A DNA stretch of 6,809 bases from positions 1-6,809 of the forward strand of contig CAIPUQ010000364.1 of assembly GCA_903868295.1 (NCBI GenBank), read 5' to 3'. Each line of letters starts with the position of its first letter. Position 1 is the stretch's first letter. This DNA comes from an uncultured Roseiflexaceae bacterium (GTDB lineage Bacteria; Chloroflexota; Chloroflexia; Chloroflexales; Roseiflexaceae). Below are positions 1 through 5,990 of the stretch, piece after piece. The notes below the pieces were generated by a model, which was given only the letters and a program-made list of their open reading frames with translations, was not told the DNA's origin and ran no database searches. The translations under genes and the position numbers were made by a program.

Positions 1-1683
1 ACGGCTGCGCTGTTTGCGGGATGTGCCTTTGTTGCGGTGCTATTGGCCGGCAACATGGGCGGGTTCTTGCAGCTCGTCAGTGGCTTACCCGAAATTCTCG
101 CACTCGAGCCCGCAGACGTTGTCCCTGCGCTCCAAAACGGCCTCGGCGCACGCGAGACATATACATTGGCGCGGCCATTCCAGGGGTGGGATTTCAATGG
201 CACCGCGCAACTGACTCCGCGTGATACGTGGCAGGATTTTAACTGGTGGAACCCGTCGCGGGCGGTCTGGGATACACTCGTTGCCGATGATGGTTCTTGG
301 GAGCGTCGCTACTCCATTACCGAGTTCCCGTTCTTTTCGTTCTGGTTGGGCGACATGCACCCACACGTGATGGCACTCCCCTTTGGGTTGCTCTTGCTGG
401 GGTTGGCGCTCCGCCGGGCGAGCGCACCGCTGCCGACGATGGTTGTCCCTGCACTCTTGCTCGGGTTGTTGTACCCGATGAATAGTTGGGACTACCCGAC
501 CTATTTGGTGCTCTATCTGGGTGCGATGGTCTGGCAGAGTGTCCGGAGCAAGGCGAATTGGCGGTCGGTGGGCATCGAGGCGGCAATCACCGTATTGGCG
601 TCGTATGCACTGTATTTGCCGTTCCATATGAGCTTTGTGTCGTTGGTAGGTGGTGCCGAGCCAACGGTTGATATTCCGATTGTGGCGACGTTTTCGCAGT
701 ACTTTGGGCTTGCCCCAGCACGGACCGAAGCACACGGCTTGTTTGTCATGTTCGGCTTGTTCCTTGTCCCCATACTCGCTGCAGCGGTGTCGTTTGCACG
801 GGATCGGATGGAGTGGGCACTGGTTGCATTGACCGCAGTTGTCGCCATTGCCGGGGCGCTCGGCGGCTTTGTGACGCTCGCCGCCGTTCCGTTGGCAGCG
901 CTGTTGTTGCACTATGCGTTCCGGCGCGCGGATGTTTCGCCGGCATTTGCCATCTGGTTGGGGGTTGTCGCCTTGGCGGGTATCTTGACCTTGGTGGTCG
1001 ATCTGGTCTATATCCGCGATACCTTCAGCTCGCGCATGAACACGGTGTTCAAGTTTTATTATCAAGTCTGGGCGTTGTGGGGTGTGGCCGCCGTGTTGGG
1101 GATTTGGCATGTGTGGTCGACCCGGACAACTGCCTGGCGCGTCGGGTTGCTGGTACTGGTGGCCCCATTGACGATGGCAGCACTGAGTTACCCCGCTGCG
1201 ACGTTGGGCAAAGCACTGCTCGAGCCACGTGAAGGTACCCTGTATGGCAAAACACCGCGTGACTACGCAGCAGGTGGACCCGAGTCCGTAGCGTGGCTCC
1301 GCCAGCATGTCACTGCGGGATCGGTGGTGCTCGAGGGCGTGGGGTCTTCGTACGACATCGAAGGGGATGGCTTTGGTGGCGTCTCTGCCTCGACGGGATT
1401 CCCTACGGTGTTGGGTTGGCCTGGGCATGAGTACCAGTGGCGTGGCGGGCAGTTGGGCCTTGACCAGCAAATCAGCCAGCGCGAAAACGACGTGCGCATC
1501 ATCTATACATCGCTCGATGAAGCAGAAGTCCGTGCGTTGCTCGAGAGTTACTATGTGCGCTATATCTACATCGGCAACGCCGAGCGCAAAGCATATGGCG
1601 GCGAAGCTGGGATGCTGATCAGCACCATTGCAGAGCAAGTGTTTTCCGAAGGTGATATCGCTATCTACGCGTACAAAAAATAG
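1..1683 (+). CDS. DUF2298 (Chlor_Arch_YYY) polytopic membrane protein, 5'-truncated by the window edge
   Basis: The reading frame is open from base 1 with no stop and ends at TAG 1681-1683. Before the first candidate start (GTG at 37) the frame already reads a hydrophobic stretch (TAALFAGCAFVA), so the gene continues upstream and only its last ~560 residues are seen. The family signature EFPFFSFWLGDMHPH is at about 322-366 and a second conserved block, RMNTVFKFYYQVW, at about 1033-1071. These are hallmarks of the DUF2298 / 'YYY' family of Chloroflexota and archaea. Several hydrophobic segments lie between about 370 and 1200. From about 1207 the protein becomes a soluble-looking tail with a conserved-looking GFPTVLGWPGHEYQWRG stretch. 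The architecture (many membrane segments, an Asp/His motif in an early loop, a C-terminal soluble domain) resembles GT-C type membrane glycosyltransferases; a lipid-linked sugar transfer role is inference only. It converges on the ABC exporter gene. Confidence 0.88.
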   Translation, partial: TAALFAGCAFVAVLLAGNMGGFLQLVSGLPEILALEPADVVPALQNGLGARETYTLARPFQGWDFNGTAQLTPRDTWQDFNWWNPSRAVWDTLVADDGSWERRYSITEFPFFSFWLGDMHPHVMALPFGLLLLGLALRRASAPLPTMVVPALLLGLLYPMNSWDYPTYLVLYLGAMVWQSVRSKANWRSVGIEAAITVLASYALYLPFHMSFVSLVGGAEPTVDIPIVATFSQYFGLAPARTEAHGLFVMFGLFLVPILAAAVSFARDRMEWALVALTAVVAIAGALGGFVTLAAVPLAALLLHYAFRRADVSPAFAIWLGVVALAGILTLVVDLVYIRDTFSSRMNTVFKFYYQVWALWGVAAVLGIWHVWSTRTTAWRVGLLVLVAPLTMAALSYPAATLGKALLEPREGTLYGKTPRDYAAGGPESVAWLRQHVTAGSVVLEGVGSSYDIEGDGFGGVSASTGFPTVLGWPGHEYQWRGGQLGLDQQISQRENDVRIIYTSLDEAEVRALLESYYVRYIYIGNAERKAYGGEAGMLISTIAEQVFSEGDIAIYAYKK

Positions 1684-1696
1684 TCCAACCTGAGAA

Positions 1697-1733
1697 GAAC
1701 CACCCCGCGACCAGATGCGTCGCGGGGTGGTTC
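1697..1733. terminator. Hairpin between convergent genes, likely bidirectional terminator
   Basis: A perfect 14-bp stem pairs 1697-1710 (GAACCACCCCGCGA) with 1720-1733, around a 9-base loop. It starts 13 bases after the DUF2298 stop and ends 13 bases before the stop of the convergent ABC gene, so it can serve both transcripts. The U-tract is poor on the plus side (TTTG after a G). On the minus side a run of T (opposite the A-run at 1675-1680) comes only about 16 bases past the stem. Confidence 0.8.
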
Positions 1734-1746
1734 GTTTGTGTGGATG

Positions 1747-3597
1747 CTAGCGATACCCGCTGGCTTGCATCTCGAAGAGTTGCGCATAGCCCTGATTGTT
1801 GGCGATGAGCTCGGCGTGTGTGCCGAGTTCGGCGAGTCTGCCATCGGCAAGGACCGCTATGCGATCTGCGATACGCACGGTGCTGAAGCGATGCGAAATC
1901 AGGATAGCGGTGCGGCCTTTGGTCAGCTCGCGGAATCCGACGAAGACCTCGTGTTCGCGTTGGGCATCGAGCGCCGAAGTGGGTTCGTCCAAAATCAAGA
2001 TGCCGCCGTCGCGCATGAATGCCCGACTCAGAGCGATTTTTTGCCATTGACCGCCCGACAACTCACGCCCTTGTTGGAACTGACGGCCCAACATCGTGTC
2101 GTACCCATTGGCAAGCTCTGCCGCTATCTCGTCTGCACCACCATCGACCGCTGCCCGTGCAATGCGCGCGGCGTTGTCGCGTTCTGCGATGTTGCCGAAG
2201 CCGATGTTGTCGGCCAGGGTCATCTGATAGCGGACAAAATCTTGGAAGATGACCCCGATGTGGCGGTTGAGGTCTTCGAGCGCAAACTGCCGGATGTCGA
2301 TACCATCGATCGAAATGTAGCCTTCGGTCGGGTCATACAGACGCGTCAATAACTTGACCAACGTTGTTTTGCCGGCGCCGTTGAGCCCGACGAGTGCCAT
2401 GGTCTCGCCTGCGCGTATCGTGAACGAGATATCGCGTAATGTCCATTGTGTGTGATCGGGGTAGCGAAACGACACATTGTGGAAGGTGATGCCCTGCACC
2501 ATGGGATCGGGCACTGGAACCGGGTGCTCTGGCGAGCGGATGATGGGCTGGATGGCAAAGAACTCCACCAGGTTTGTCATAAACATGCCGTTTTCGAGCA
2601 GACCGTTGACCCCGCTGAAGAGACTCTGGAAGGTGGTTTGACTCTGCCGCAACAACGCGATGTAGAACGTCATGCCGCCGATGGTCACCGCCCCGTTGAG
2701 TGCCAGCCACACCACATACGCGTAGGCGATGTAGAAGCTGAGGGTCGAGACGAAGCCCCAGACGATGCTCAGAAGTGACCGTTTTTTGGAGAGGGCCAAA
2801 TCTTCGTGGTAATACTGTTCGAAGGTTTGGGTGTAGCGTTGCATGATGGGTGCCGCCAGCCCAAACAACCGTACTTCTTTGATGGTTTTGTCACTGGTCA
2901 GCAGTTCTTCGAGGTAGCGGAGCTGGCGAAACTCAGGAGCGCGTCGCGTCAGTAACCGAAAAAACAACCGGCTGTAACGCCCTTGTGCGATAAACGCTGG
3001 GATACTCGCGCCAAAGAGAATCAGCGCCAGGACCGGAGCAAACGCAATGACCAGCACGAGGAAGGACACCAACGAAATGAATTGCTGCACAATGGCAAAG
3101 CTGCCAGTGACCAACGCCAATGCGCGGAACTCCGCCTGTCGGCGGGCATTCTGGAGTCGGTCATAGAACGTCGGATCTTCGAAGTATTGGATGTCGAGTT
3201 CGGCTGACTTGGTCATCACCCGCGTCGCTACGTAATTGGACAGGCGTGCGTTGAGGGTGTGGTCTGCCAAGATACGTACTTGGCTGATGATGAATGCAAT
3301 GCTTACCAGCCCGAGTTCGACCGCTACCCACGGGGCACAGATGGATACTGCCGCCCAGGGATCGTTGAGTGTCATACCCAGCACAACGGTATCGACGATG
3401 CGACCGGCGGTATATGCTTGGGCTGCTGGGAGCCCTGCGCTGAGCAGTGTCGTGATGGAATAGACGAGAGCACCTTGCGGGTCGGCTTCGCGCACCATGG
3501 CAAAGGCTGCAGGCAGTGTTTTGATTGCTTCGGATGTCTGGGAACGCCAGTGCACCCAGCGTTCGCGGAGGGTCTTCATATCGTTTTCGTCGGTCAT
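1747..3597 (-). CDS. ABC exporter half-transporter (fused membrane and ATPase domains)
   Basis: This 616-residue protein has the normal length and order of a type IV ABC exporter half-transporter: a membrane domain (about residues 40-340) followed by a nucleotide-binding domain (about 365-616). It should act as a homo- or heterodimer in the cytoplasmic membrane, exporting a lipid, drug or peptide; the substrate cannot be read from the sequence. In the ATPase domain I see the A-loop aromatic in SFRYP (Y379), Walker A GLNGAGKT (404-411), Q-loop FQD (Q452), signature LSGGQ (513-517), Walker B ILILDEP (533-539), D-loop SALD (541-544) and switch His in ISHR (H569). All catalytic residues are intact. 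The coupling-helix region contains the EVRLFGL stretch (241-247) common in exporters of Chloroflexota and Actinobacteria. The ATG at 3597 has only a weak purine-rich ribosome site (AAGAAAGAGA); ATG at 3579 (M7) is an alternative. No partner half-transporter or accessory gene lies beside it. Confidence 0.93.
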   Translation of the reverse strand: MTDENDMKTLRERWVHWRSQTSEAIKTLPAAFAMVREADPQGALVYSITTLLSAGLPAAQAYTAGRIVDTVVLGMTLNDPWAAVSICAPWVAVELGLVSIAFIISQVRILADHTLNARLSNYVATRVMTKSAELDIQYFEDPTFYDRLQNARRQAEFRALALVTGSFAIVQQFISLVSFLVLVIAFAPVLALILFGASIPAFIAQGRYSRLFFRLLTRRAPEFRQLRYLEELLTSDKTIKEVRLFGLAAPIMQRYTQTFEQYYHEDLALSKKRSLLSIVWGFVSTLSFYIAYAYVVWLALNGAVTIGGMTFYIALLRQSQTTFQSLFSGVNGLLENGMFMTNLVEFFAIQPIIRSPEHPVPVPDPMVQGITFHNVSFRYPDHTQWTLRDISFTIRAGETMALVGLNGAGKTTLVKLLTRLYDPTEGYISIDGIDIRQFALEDLNRHIGVIFQDFVRYQMTLADNIGFGNIAERDNAARIARAAVDGGADEIAAELANGYDTMLGRQFQQGRELSGGQWQKIALSRAFMRDGGILILDEPTSALDAQREHEVFVGFRELTKGRTAILISHRFSTVRIADRIAVLADGRLAELGTHAELIANNQGYAQLFEMQASGYR

Positions 3598-3623
3598 GAG
3601 CGTCTCTTTCTTGTGTGCGCGTC

Positions 3624-3629
3624 ATTGTA
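3624..3629 (-). promoter_or_regulatory. Possible -10 element for the ABC exporter gene
   Basis: On the minus strand TACAAT lies 26 bases upstream of the ATG at 3597, a suitable distance for a short leader. No convincing -35 is found at 16-18 bases. The position that should hold it falls in the arm of the upstream hairpin (3646-3686). This is a weak prediction based on one hexamer. Confidence 0.3.
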
Positions 3630-3645
3630 CCTGCAATTGCGCGCA

Positions 3646-3686
3646 CAGCAGAACGCACCGCCAGTGGGTGGCGGTGCGTTCTGCTG
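3646..3686 (-). terminator. Perfect 18-bp hairpin between the FG-GAP-like gene and the ABC gene
   Basis: Positions 3646-3663 pair perfectly with 3669-3686 around a five-base GTGGG loop. On the minus strand it lies 34 bases past the stop of the small membrane protein gene (3721) and 48 bases before the ABC start, so the natural reading is a terminator separating the two minus-strand genes. No U-tract follows on that strand, so it is not a textbook intrinsic terminator. It could also be a processing or mRNA-end-stabilising stem, or an attenuator leaving partial readthrough. Confidence 0.65.
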
Positions 3687-3720
3687 GTCTGGTATCGAGT
3701 GGGGTGATACCGTACCTTTG

Positions 3721-4254
3721 TTAGGGCTTGTATAGGGTCGCACGCTCCTCTATTGGCATCAGGACGAATTGATCGACACGGTTGAGGTAGAGGAAGCTCT
3801 GGCCTGCAGCAGTGACAATCATGTCCGGGCGGGTATCGTTATTGGTATCGCGGAAGGTCAGCAATACCGGAGTGGTGGCTGCGTTGGTGCCGGTCAAGGC
3901 AGGGCCGTTGATGACGCGCGTCTGTGCGGAATCACCGCCGGGGATGTGCATGATGACGATGCGGCTGTTGACATTCATCGCAACGAAGTGACTGGGTTGA
4001 TCGACGTGGTCATTAATCCCGACGTATGCGTCGGCATGAAAGGTGCGCGTCGCACCGTAGCGGACGTCGGCCAATTGGACGCTGCCCCACTGAAAGAGAG
4101 TCGTGACAGCGATGTAGATGCTGACGATTGCCAGCAAGGCGCTCCCGACAAAGCGTGGTGTGTAGGTCGGCGCTTGATGGACGAACATAGCGGTCGTGTC
4201 GGAGCGGACAGCACGGATGGCTGGGTTGCGGATATCACGGATTTGCATTGCCAT
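3721..4254 (-). CDS. Single-pass membrane protein with FG-GAP/VCBS-like outward domain; predicted SOS-regulated
   Basis: The predicted 177-residue protein has no name I can give. I chose ATG 4254 over an in-frame ATG 39 bases upstream (4293) because a strong GGAGG at 4263-4267 lies 8 bases before it, and because the longer version would start at or upstream of the predicted transcription start. A short Arg-rich N-terminus (R6, R9, R14, R17, R34) precedes one hydrophobic segment (about 35-54). This predicts N-terminus inside and about 120 residues outside the membrane. The outside part contains an IPGGD stretch (about 104-108) and the loop DTNNDTRPD (136-144), which matches the D-x-N-x-D-x-x-x-D pattern of FG-GAP/VCBS calcium-binding loops, followed by the hydrophobic strand MIVTAAG. 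Only one such repeat is present, too few for a full propeller. I recall similar 'WGSVQLADVRYG..RTF' proteins as uncharacterised Chloroflexota families, from memory and unchecked. The role is unknown; the promoter suggests induction by DNA damage. Confidence 0.8.
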   Translation of the reverse strand: MAMQIRDIRNPAIRAVRSDTTAMFVHQAPTYTPRFVGSALLAIVSIYIAVTTLFQWGSVQLADVRYGATRTFHADAYVGINDHVDQPSHFVAMNVNSRIVIMHIPGGDSAQTRVINGPALTGTNAATTPVLLTFRDTNNDTRPDMIVTAAGQSFLYLNRVDQFVLMPIEERATLYKP

Positions 4255-4262
4255 CAGGGGTA

Positions 4263-4267
4263 CCTCC
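4263..4267 (-). promoter_or_regulatory. Strong Shine-Dalgarno that fixes the start at 4254
   Basis: The minus strand reads GAGGAGGTACCCCTGATG, an almost ideal ribosome binding site with the GGAGG core 8 bases from the ATG at 4254. No comparable site precedes the longer in-frame start at 4293, and that ATG lies at or before the predicted transcript start (about 4295-4297). Confidence 0.85.
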
Positions 4268-4273
4268 TCAAGT

Positions 4274-4287
4274 CGTACACATGTTCG
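4274..4287. promoter_or_regulatory. Second LexA-like box (one mismatch)
   Basis: The plus strand reads CGTACACATGTTCG. Compared with the Gram-positive-type LexA box CGAACRNRYGTTCG, only the third base differs. It lies just downstream of the predicted transcription start, in the 5' leader of the small membrane protein gene, with its centre 36 bp from the centre of the perfect box at 4310-4323. Two operators would allow tighter repression or cooperative binding. Confidence 0.55.
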
Positions 4288-4301
4288 AAACATCTGTGCT
4301 A

Positions 4302-4330
4302 AATATATGCGAACAGATGTTCGATGTCAA
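4302..4330 (-). promoter_or_regulatory. Sigma-70-type promoter of the FG-GAP-like membrane protein gene
   Basis: On the minus strand a perfect -35 TTGACA (4330-4325) and a -10 TATATT (4307-4302, five of six matches) are separated by exactly 17 bases. The transcript should start near 4295-4297 and carry a leader of about 41 bases ending in the strong Shine-Dalgarno. This is the best promoter in the window. The spacer is occupied by the LexA-type dyad at 4310-4323, so repressor binding should block the polymerase directly. Confidence 0.8.
4310..4323. promoter_or_regulatory. Perfect LexA (SOS) box inside the promoter spacer
   Basis: CGAACAGATGTTCG is a perfect dyad with CGAAC/GTTCG arms and a 4-base centre. 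It matches every position of the Gram-positive-type LexA consensus CGAACRNRYGTTCG. It lies between the -35 and -10 elements of the minus-strand promoter, the classic site for repression. That the host LexA uses this motif is an inference, since the lexA gene is not in the window. Confidence 0.75.
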
Positions 4331-4389
4331 GATGTGTGTGTGCAAAATGCTACAGGTTGTAGTGATGTAATCAATTAGTAATCAGAATT

Positions 4390-4406
4390 CAGTGATCAGT
4401 GATCAG
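4390..4406. repeat. Heptamer tandem repeat CAGTGAT, two copies plus CAG
   Basis: Two exact copies of CAGTGAT (4390-4403) are followed by a partial third. It belongs to the cluster of 7-bp-period repeats upstream of the MATE gene. No coding function is likely. Confidence 0.6.
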
Positions 4407-4411
4407 TTCCA

Positions 4412-4427
4412 AGAAGGCAGAAGGCAG
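4412..4427. repeat. Heptamer tandem repeat AGAAGGC, two copies plus AG
   Basis: Two exact copies of AGAAGGC (4412-4425) plus a partial copy. The unit is unrelated to the neighbouring CAGTGAT and CTGATAA units but shares the 7-bp period. Confidence 0.6.
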
Positions 4428-4440
4428 TGATGAGTAAAAA

Positions 4441-4532
4441 GAAGGTAGTAATCAGCACCCCTAATCTGATAACTGATAACTGATAACTGATAACTGATAA
4501 CTGATAACTGATAACTGATAACTACTACCTTC
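4441..4532. repeat. 10-bp inverted repeat bracketing the CTGATAA array
   Basis: GAAGGTAGTA (4441-4450) is the exact reverse complement of TACTACCTTC (4523-4532). On the inside, ATCAG (4451-4455) can also pair with the CTGAT of the last array copy, lengthening the stem with a small bulge. The two arms enclose the heptamer array, so the whole 92-bp block looks like one unit, either a small cruciform-forming element or a mobile repeat. TAGTAATCAG occurs directly repeated at 4376-4385 and 4446-4455, exactly 70 bp (ten heptamers) apart. Confidence 0.6.
4466..4523. repeat. Heptamer tandem array (CTGATAA)8
   Basis: Eight exact copies of CTGATAA run from 4466 to 4521 with a two-base partial copy after them. 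Read on the minus strand this gives a repeated L-S-V-I-S-Y-Q peptide pattern, but there is no sign that it is translated. The array ends 20 bases before the -10 of the MATE promoter, so a change in copy number would alter what lies upstream of that promoter. Confidence 0.95.
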
Positions 4533-4543
4533 CGGCTGTGGCG

Positions 4544-4549
4544 TATAAT
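4544..4549 (+). promoter_or_regulatory. -10 element of the MATE transporter promoter
   Basis: A perfect TATAAT lies 31 bases upstream of the ATG at 4581, giving a leader of about 25 bases. No good -35 is seen at 16-18 bases, where the inverted-repeat arm and the end of the heptamer array lie. The promoter may therefore need an activator or another sigma factor. AATGC-GCAA-GCATT (4547-4560) forms a small dyad over the -10 and the predicted start. Confidence 0.5.
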
Positions 4550-4580
4550 GCGCAAGCATTCGCAATAGGAATACGATTAC

Positions 4581-5942
4581 ATGATTACTCCCAAGGAACG
4601 GCGCACGCGCGTTTTTCAACTCGCGATGCCGGCCGTGAGCGAACAGATCCTGAATACCACCGTTGGCTTGATGGATGTGCTGTTGGTCGGGCGCTTGCCC
4701 GCTGCCGCTGCAGCAGTATTGGGCTACAGTAGTGCCACCGCATTGGCTGCTACCGGTTTGGCCAATGAAATGTACTGGACCACCATTCTTTTGTTTATGG
4801 CAATCGGCACCGGTTGTACCGCATTGACTGCCCGAGCAAAGGGTGCACATGATCGCGATATGGGCAACGAAGCGCTCCGCCAGGGCATGATCATGGGGGT
4901 GGCTTCGGCCATCATCATGACCGTCGTGGTGATGTTCGGTGCACAGACAATGATGTCGGTCTACCGCGCCAACGAAGAGGTGACCACGCTCGGTGCAGAG
5001 GTGTTGACCATCCTCGGCTACGCGTTGATCCCCACTGCAATCGGAATGGTCGGGATGGCCTCGATGCGCGGGGCTGGAGATACACGCACCCCGCTCTACA
5101 TCATGATTGCCGTGAATATCATCAATGTGGGACTGTCGTATTTGCTCATTGGTGGTTCGTTCGGGATTGCACCGATGGGTGTTGCGGGTGCAGCGATTGG
5201 GGCTGCAGTGGCACGGACGGTGGGGATGATCATGACGCTGGTCGTGTTGTTGCGCGGGCGGGCCGGTCTGCATTTGACCCGTTGGCTCGCACCCCAACTC
5301 GATATGATGCGGCGTGTCGTCCGTGTCGGGCTGCCGTTTGCGGGTGAGCAAGCGGTGTTCCAAGGCGCTTTGATGGTCTTTTTGGGGATGGTGACGCAGC
5401 TTGGCACGGCAGCCTATGCCGCACATAATGTGGTCATCCGTATCGAGTCTTTGTCGTTTTTGCCGGGTTGGGGCTACGGCATCGCAGCATCTGCGTTGGT
5501 CGGGCAGGCATTGGGTGCCAAACGAGCCGACGAAGCCCAGGCAGCCACTAAAGAAGCATTTGTGCAGACCTCAATCATTATGATTGTGTTGGGCGGCATC
5601 ATGGTGCTGATCCCGGGCTTTTTGCTGCGCTTGTTCATCTTCGATGAGGCGGTCGTGCAAGCAGGCATTGTGCCGCTCCAAATCGCCGGTGTCTTTCAAA
5701 TCGGGATGGGTGCGAACTTTGTCTATTCTGGCGCGCTGCGTGGCGCAGGTGATACCAAATGGCCGCTCTACACCAAAATTATTGCAACCTGGGGCTTTCG
5801 TTTACCGATTTCGTATGCGATGTTGCATTTCGGCTATGGGTTGAATGGGGTTTGGATTGCCATGGGATTGGACTTCTTTATCCAAGCGGTACTCGCATAT
5901 TTCCGCTTCCGTCAAGGGAGTTGGCGCACGATGCAGGTTTAG
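4581..5942 (+). CDS. MATE family efflux transporter
   Basis: A 453-residue protein of normal length for the multidrug and toxin extrusion family, expected to be a 12-helix cation-coupled antiporter in the cytoplasmic membrane that exports cationic drugs or metabolites. The twofold internal symmetry of the family is plain: RGAGDTRTPLY (163-173) in the first half recurs as RGAGDTKWPLY (387-397) in the second. GQALGAKRADEA (308-319) in the second lobe corresponds to ARAKGAHDRDMGNEA (84-98) in the first. The N-terminus (RVFQLAMPAVSEQILNTTVG) is typical of the NorM/DinF branches; I cannot separate these by eye, so no symbol is given. A TAGGA site ending 10 bases before the ATG is a reasonable ribosome site. 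The TAG stop forms the first three bases of a heptamer repeat. A kinase gene follows after 48 bases on the same strand, so co-transcription is likely. Confidence 0.94.
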   Translation: MITPKERRTRVFQLAMPAVSEQILNTTVGLMDVLLVGRLPAAAAAVLGYSSATALAATGLANEMYWTTILLFMAIGTGCTALTARAKGAHDRDMGNEALRQGMIMGVASAIIMTVVVMFGAQTMMSVYRANEEVTTLGAEVLTILGYALIPTAIGMVGMASMRGAGDTRTPLYIMIAVNIINVGLSYLLIGGSFGIAPMGVAGAAIGAAVARTVGMIMTLVVLLRGRAGLHLTRWLAPQLDMMRRVVRVGLPFAGEQAVFQGALMVFLGMVTQLGTAAYAAHNVVIRIESLSFLPGWGYGIAASALVGQALGAKRADEAQAATKEAFVQTSIIMIVLGGIMVLIPGFLLRLFIFDEAVVQAGIVPLQIAGVFQIGMGANFVYSGALRGAGDTKWPLYTKIIATWGFRLPISYAMLHFGYGLNGVWIAMGLDFFIQAVLAYFRFRQGSWRTMQV

Positions 5943-5967
5943 GAATTAGGAATTAGGAATTAGGATT
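5940..5967. repeat. Heptamer tandem repeat TAGGAAT, three exact copies plus one variant
   Basis: TAGGAAT repeats exactly at 5940-5946, 5947-5953 and 5954-5960, followed by TAGGATT. The first copy supplies the TAG stop codon of the MATE gene, so the array begins exactly where coding ends. It fills more than half of the gap between the MATE and kinase genes. Confidence 0.9.
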
Positions 5968-5990
5968 CACACTGCAATTCAGGGTGATTT

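Noticed and set aside
85..1638. Long open frame (517 codons) on the minus strand opposite the DUF2298 gene
   Set aside because: Its product is rich in Arg, Gln, His and Cys with no recognisable domain, while the plus strand carries clear family motifs. It follows from the plus-strand gene rarely using the codons that would give antisense stops.
1738..2352. 204-codon plus-strand open frame opposite the ABC exporter
   Set aside because: It is antisense to the conserved ATPase domain whose motifs are all intact on the minus strand; no family is recognisable in it.
4254..4293. Upstream in-frame ATG (4293) for the FG-GAP-like protein
   Set aside because: The extra 13 residues overlap the second LexA-like box and begin within a few bases of the predicted transcript start, whereas ATG 4254 has an ideal Shine-Dalgarno.
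4466..4523. CRISPR array
   Set aside because: The units are seven bases with no spacers between them; this is a simple tandem repeat.
4461..5426. 321-codon open frame on the minus strand overlapping the MATE gene
   Set aside because: Its C-terminus is merely the translated CTGATAA array (repeating LSVISYQ) and the rest is antisense to the well-supported MATE gene, with a His/Gln/Cys-rich composition.
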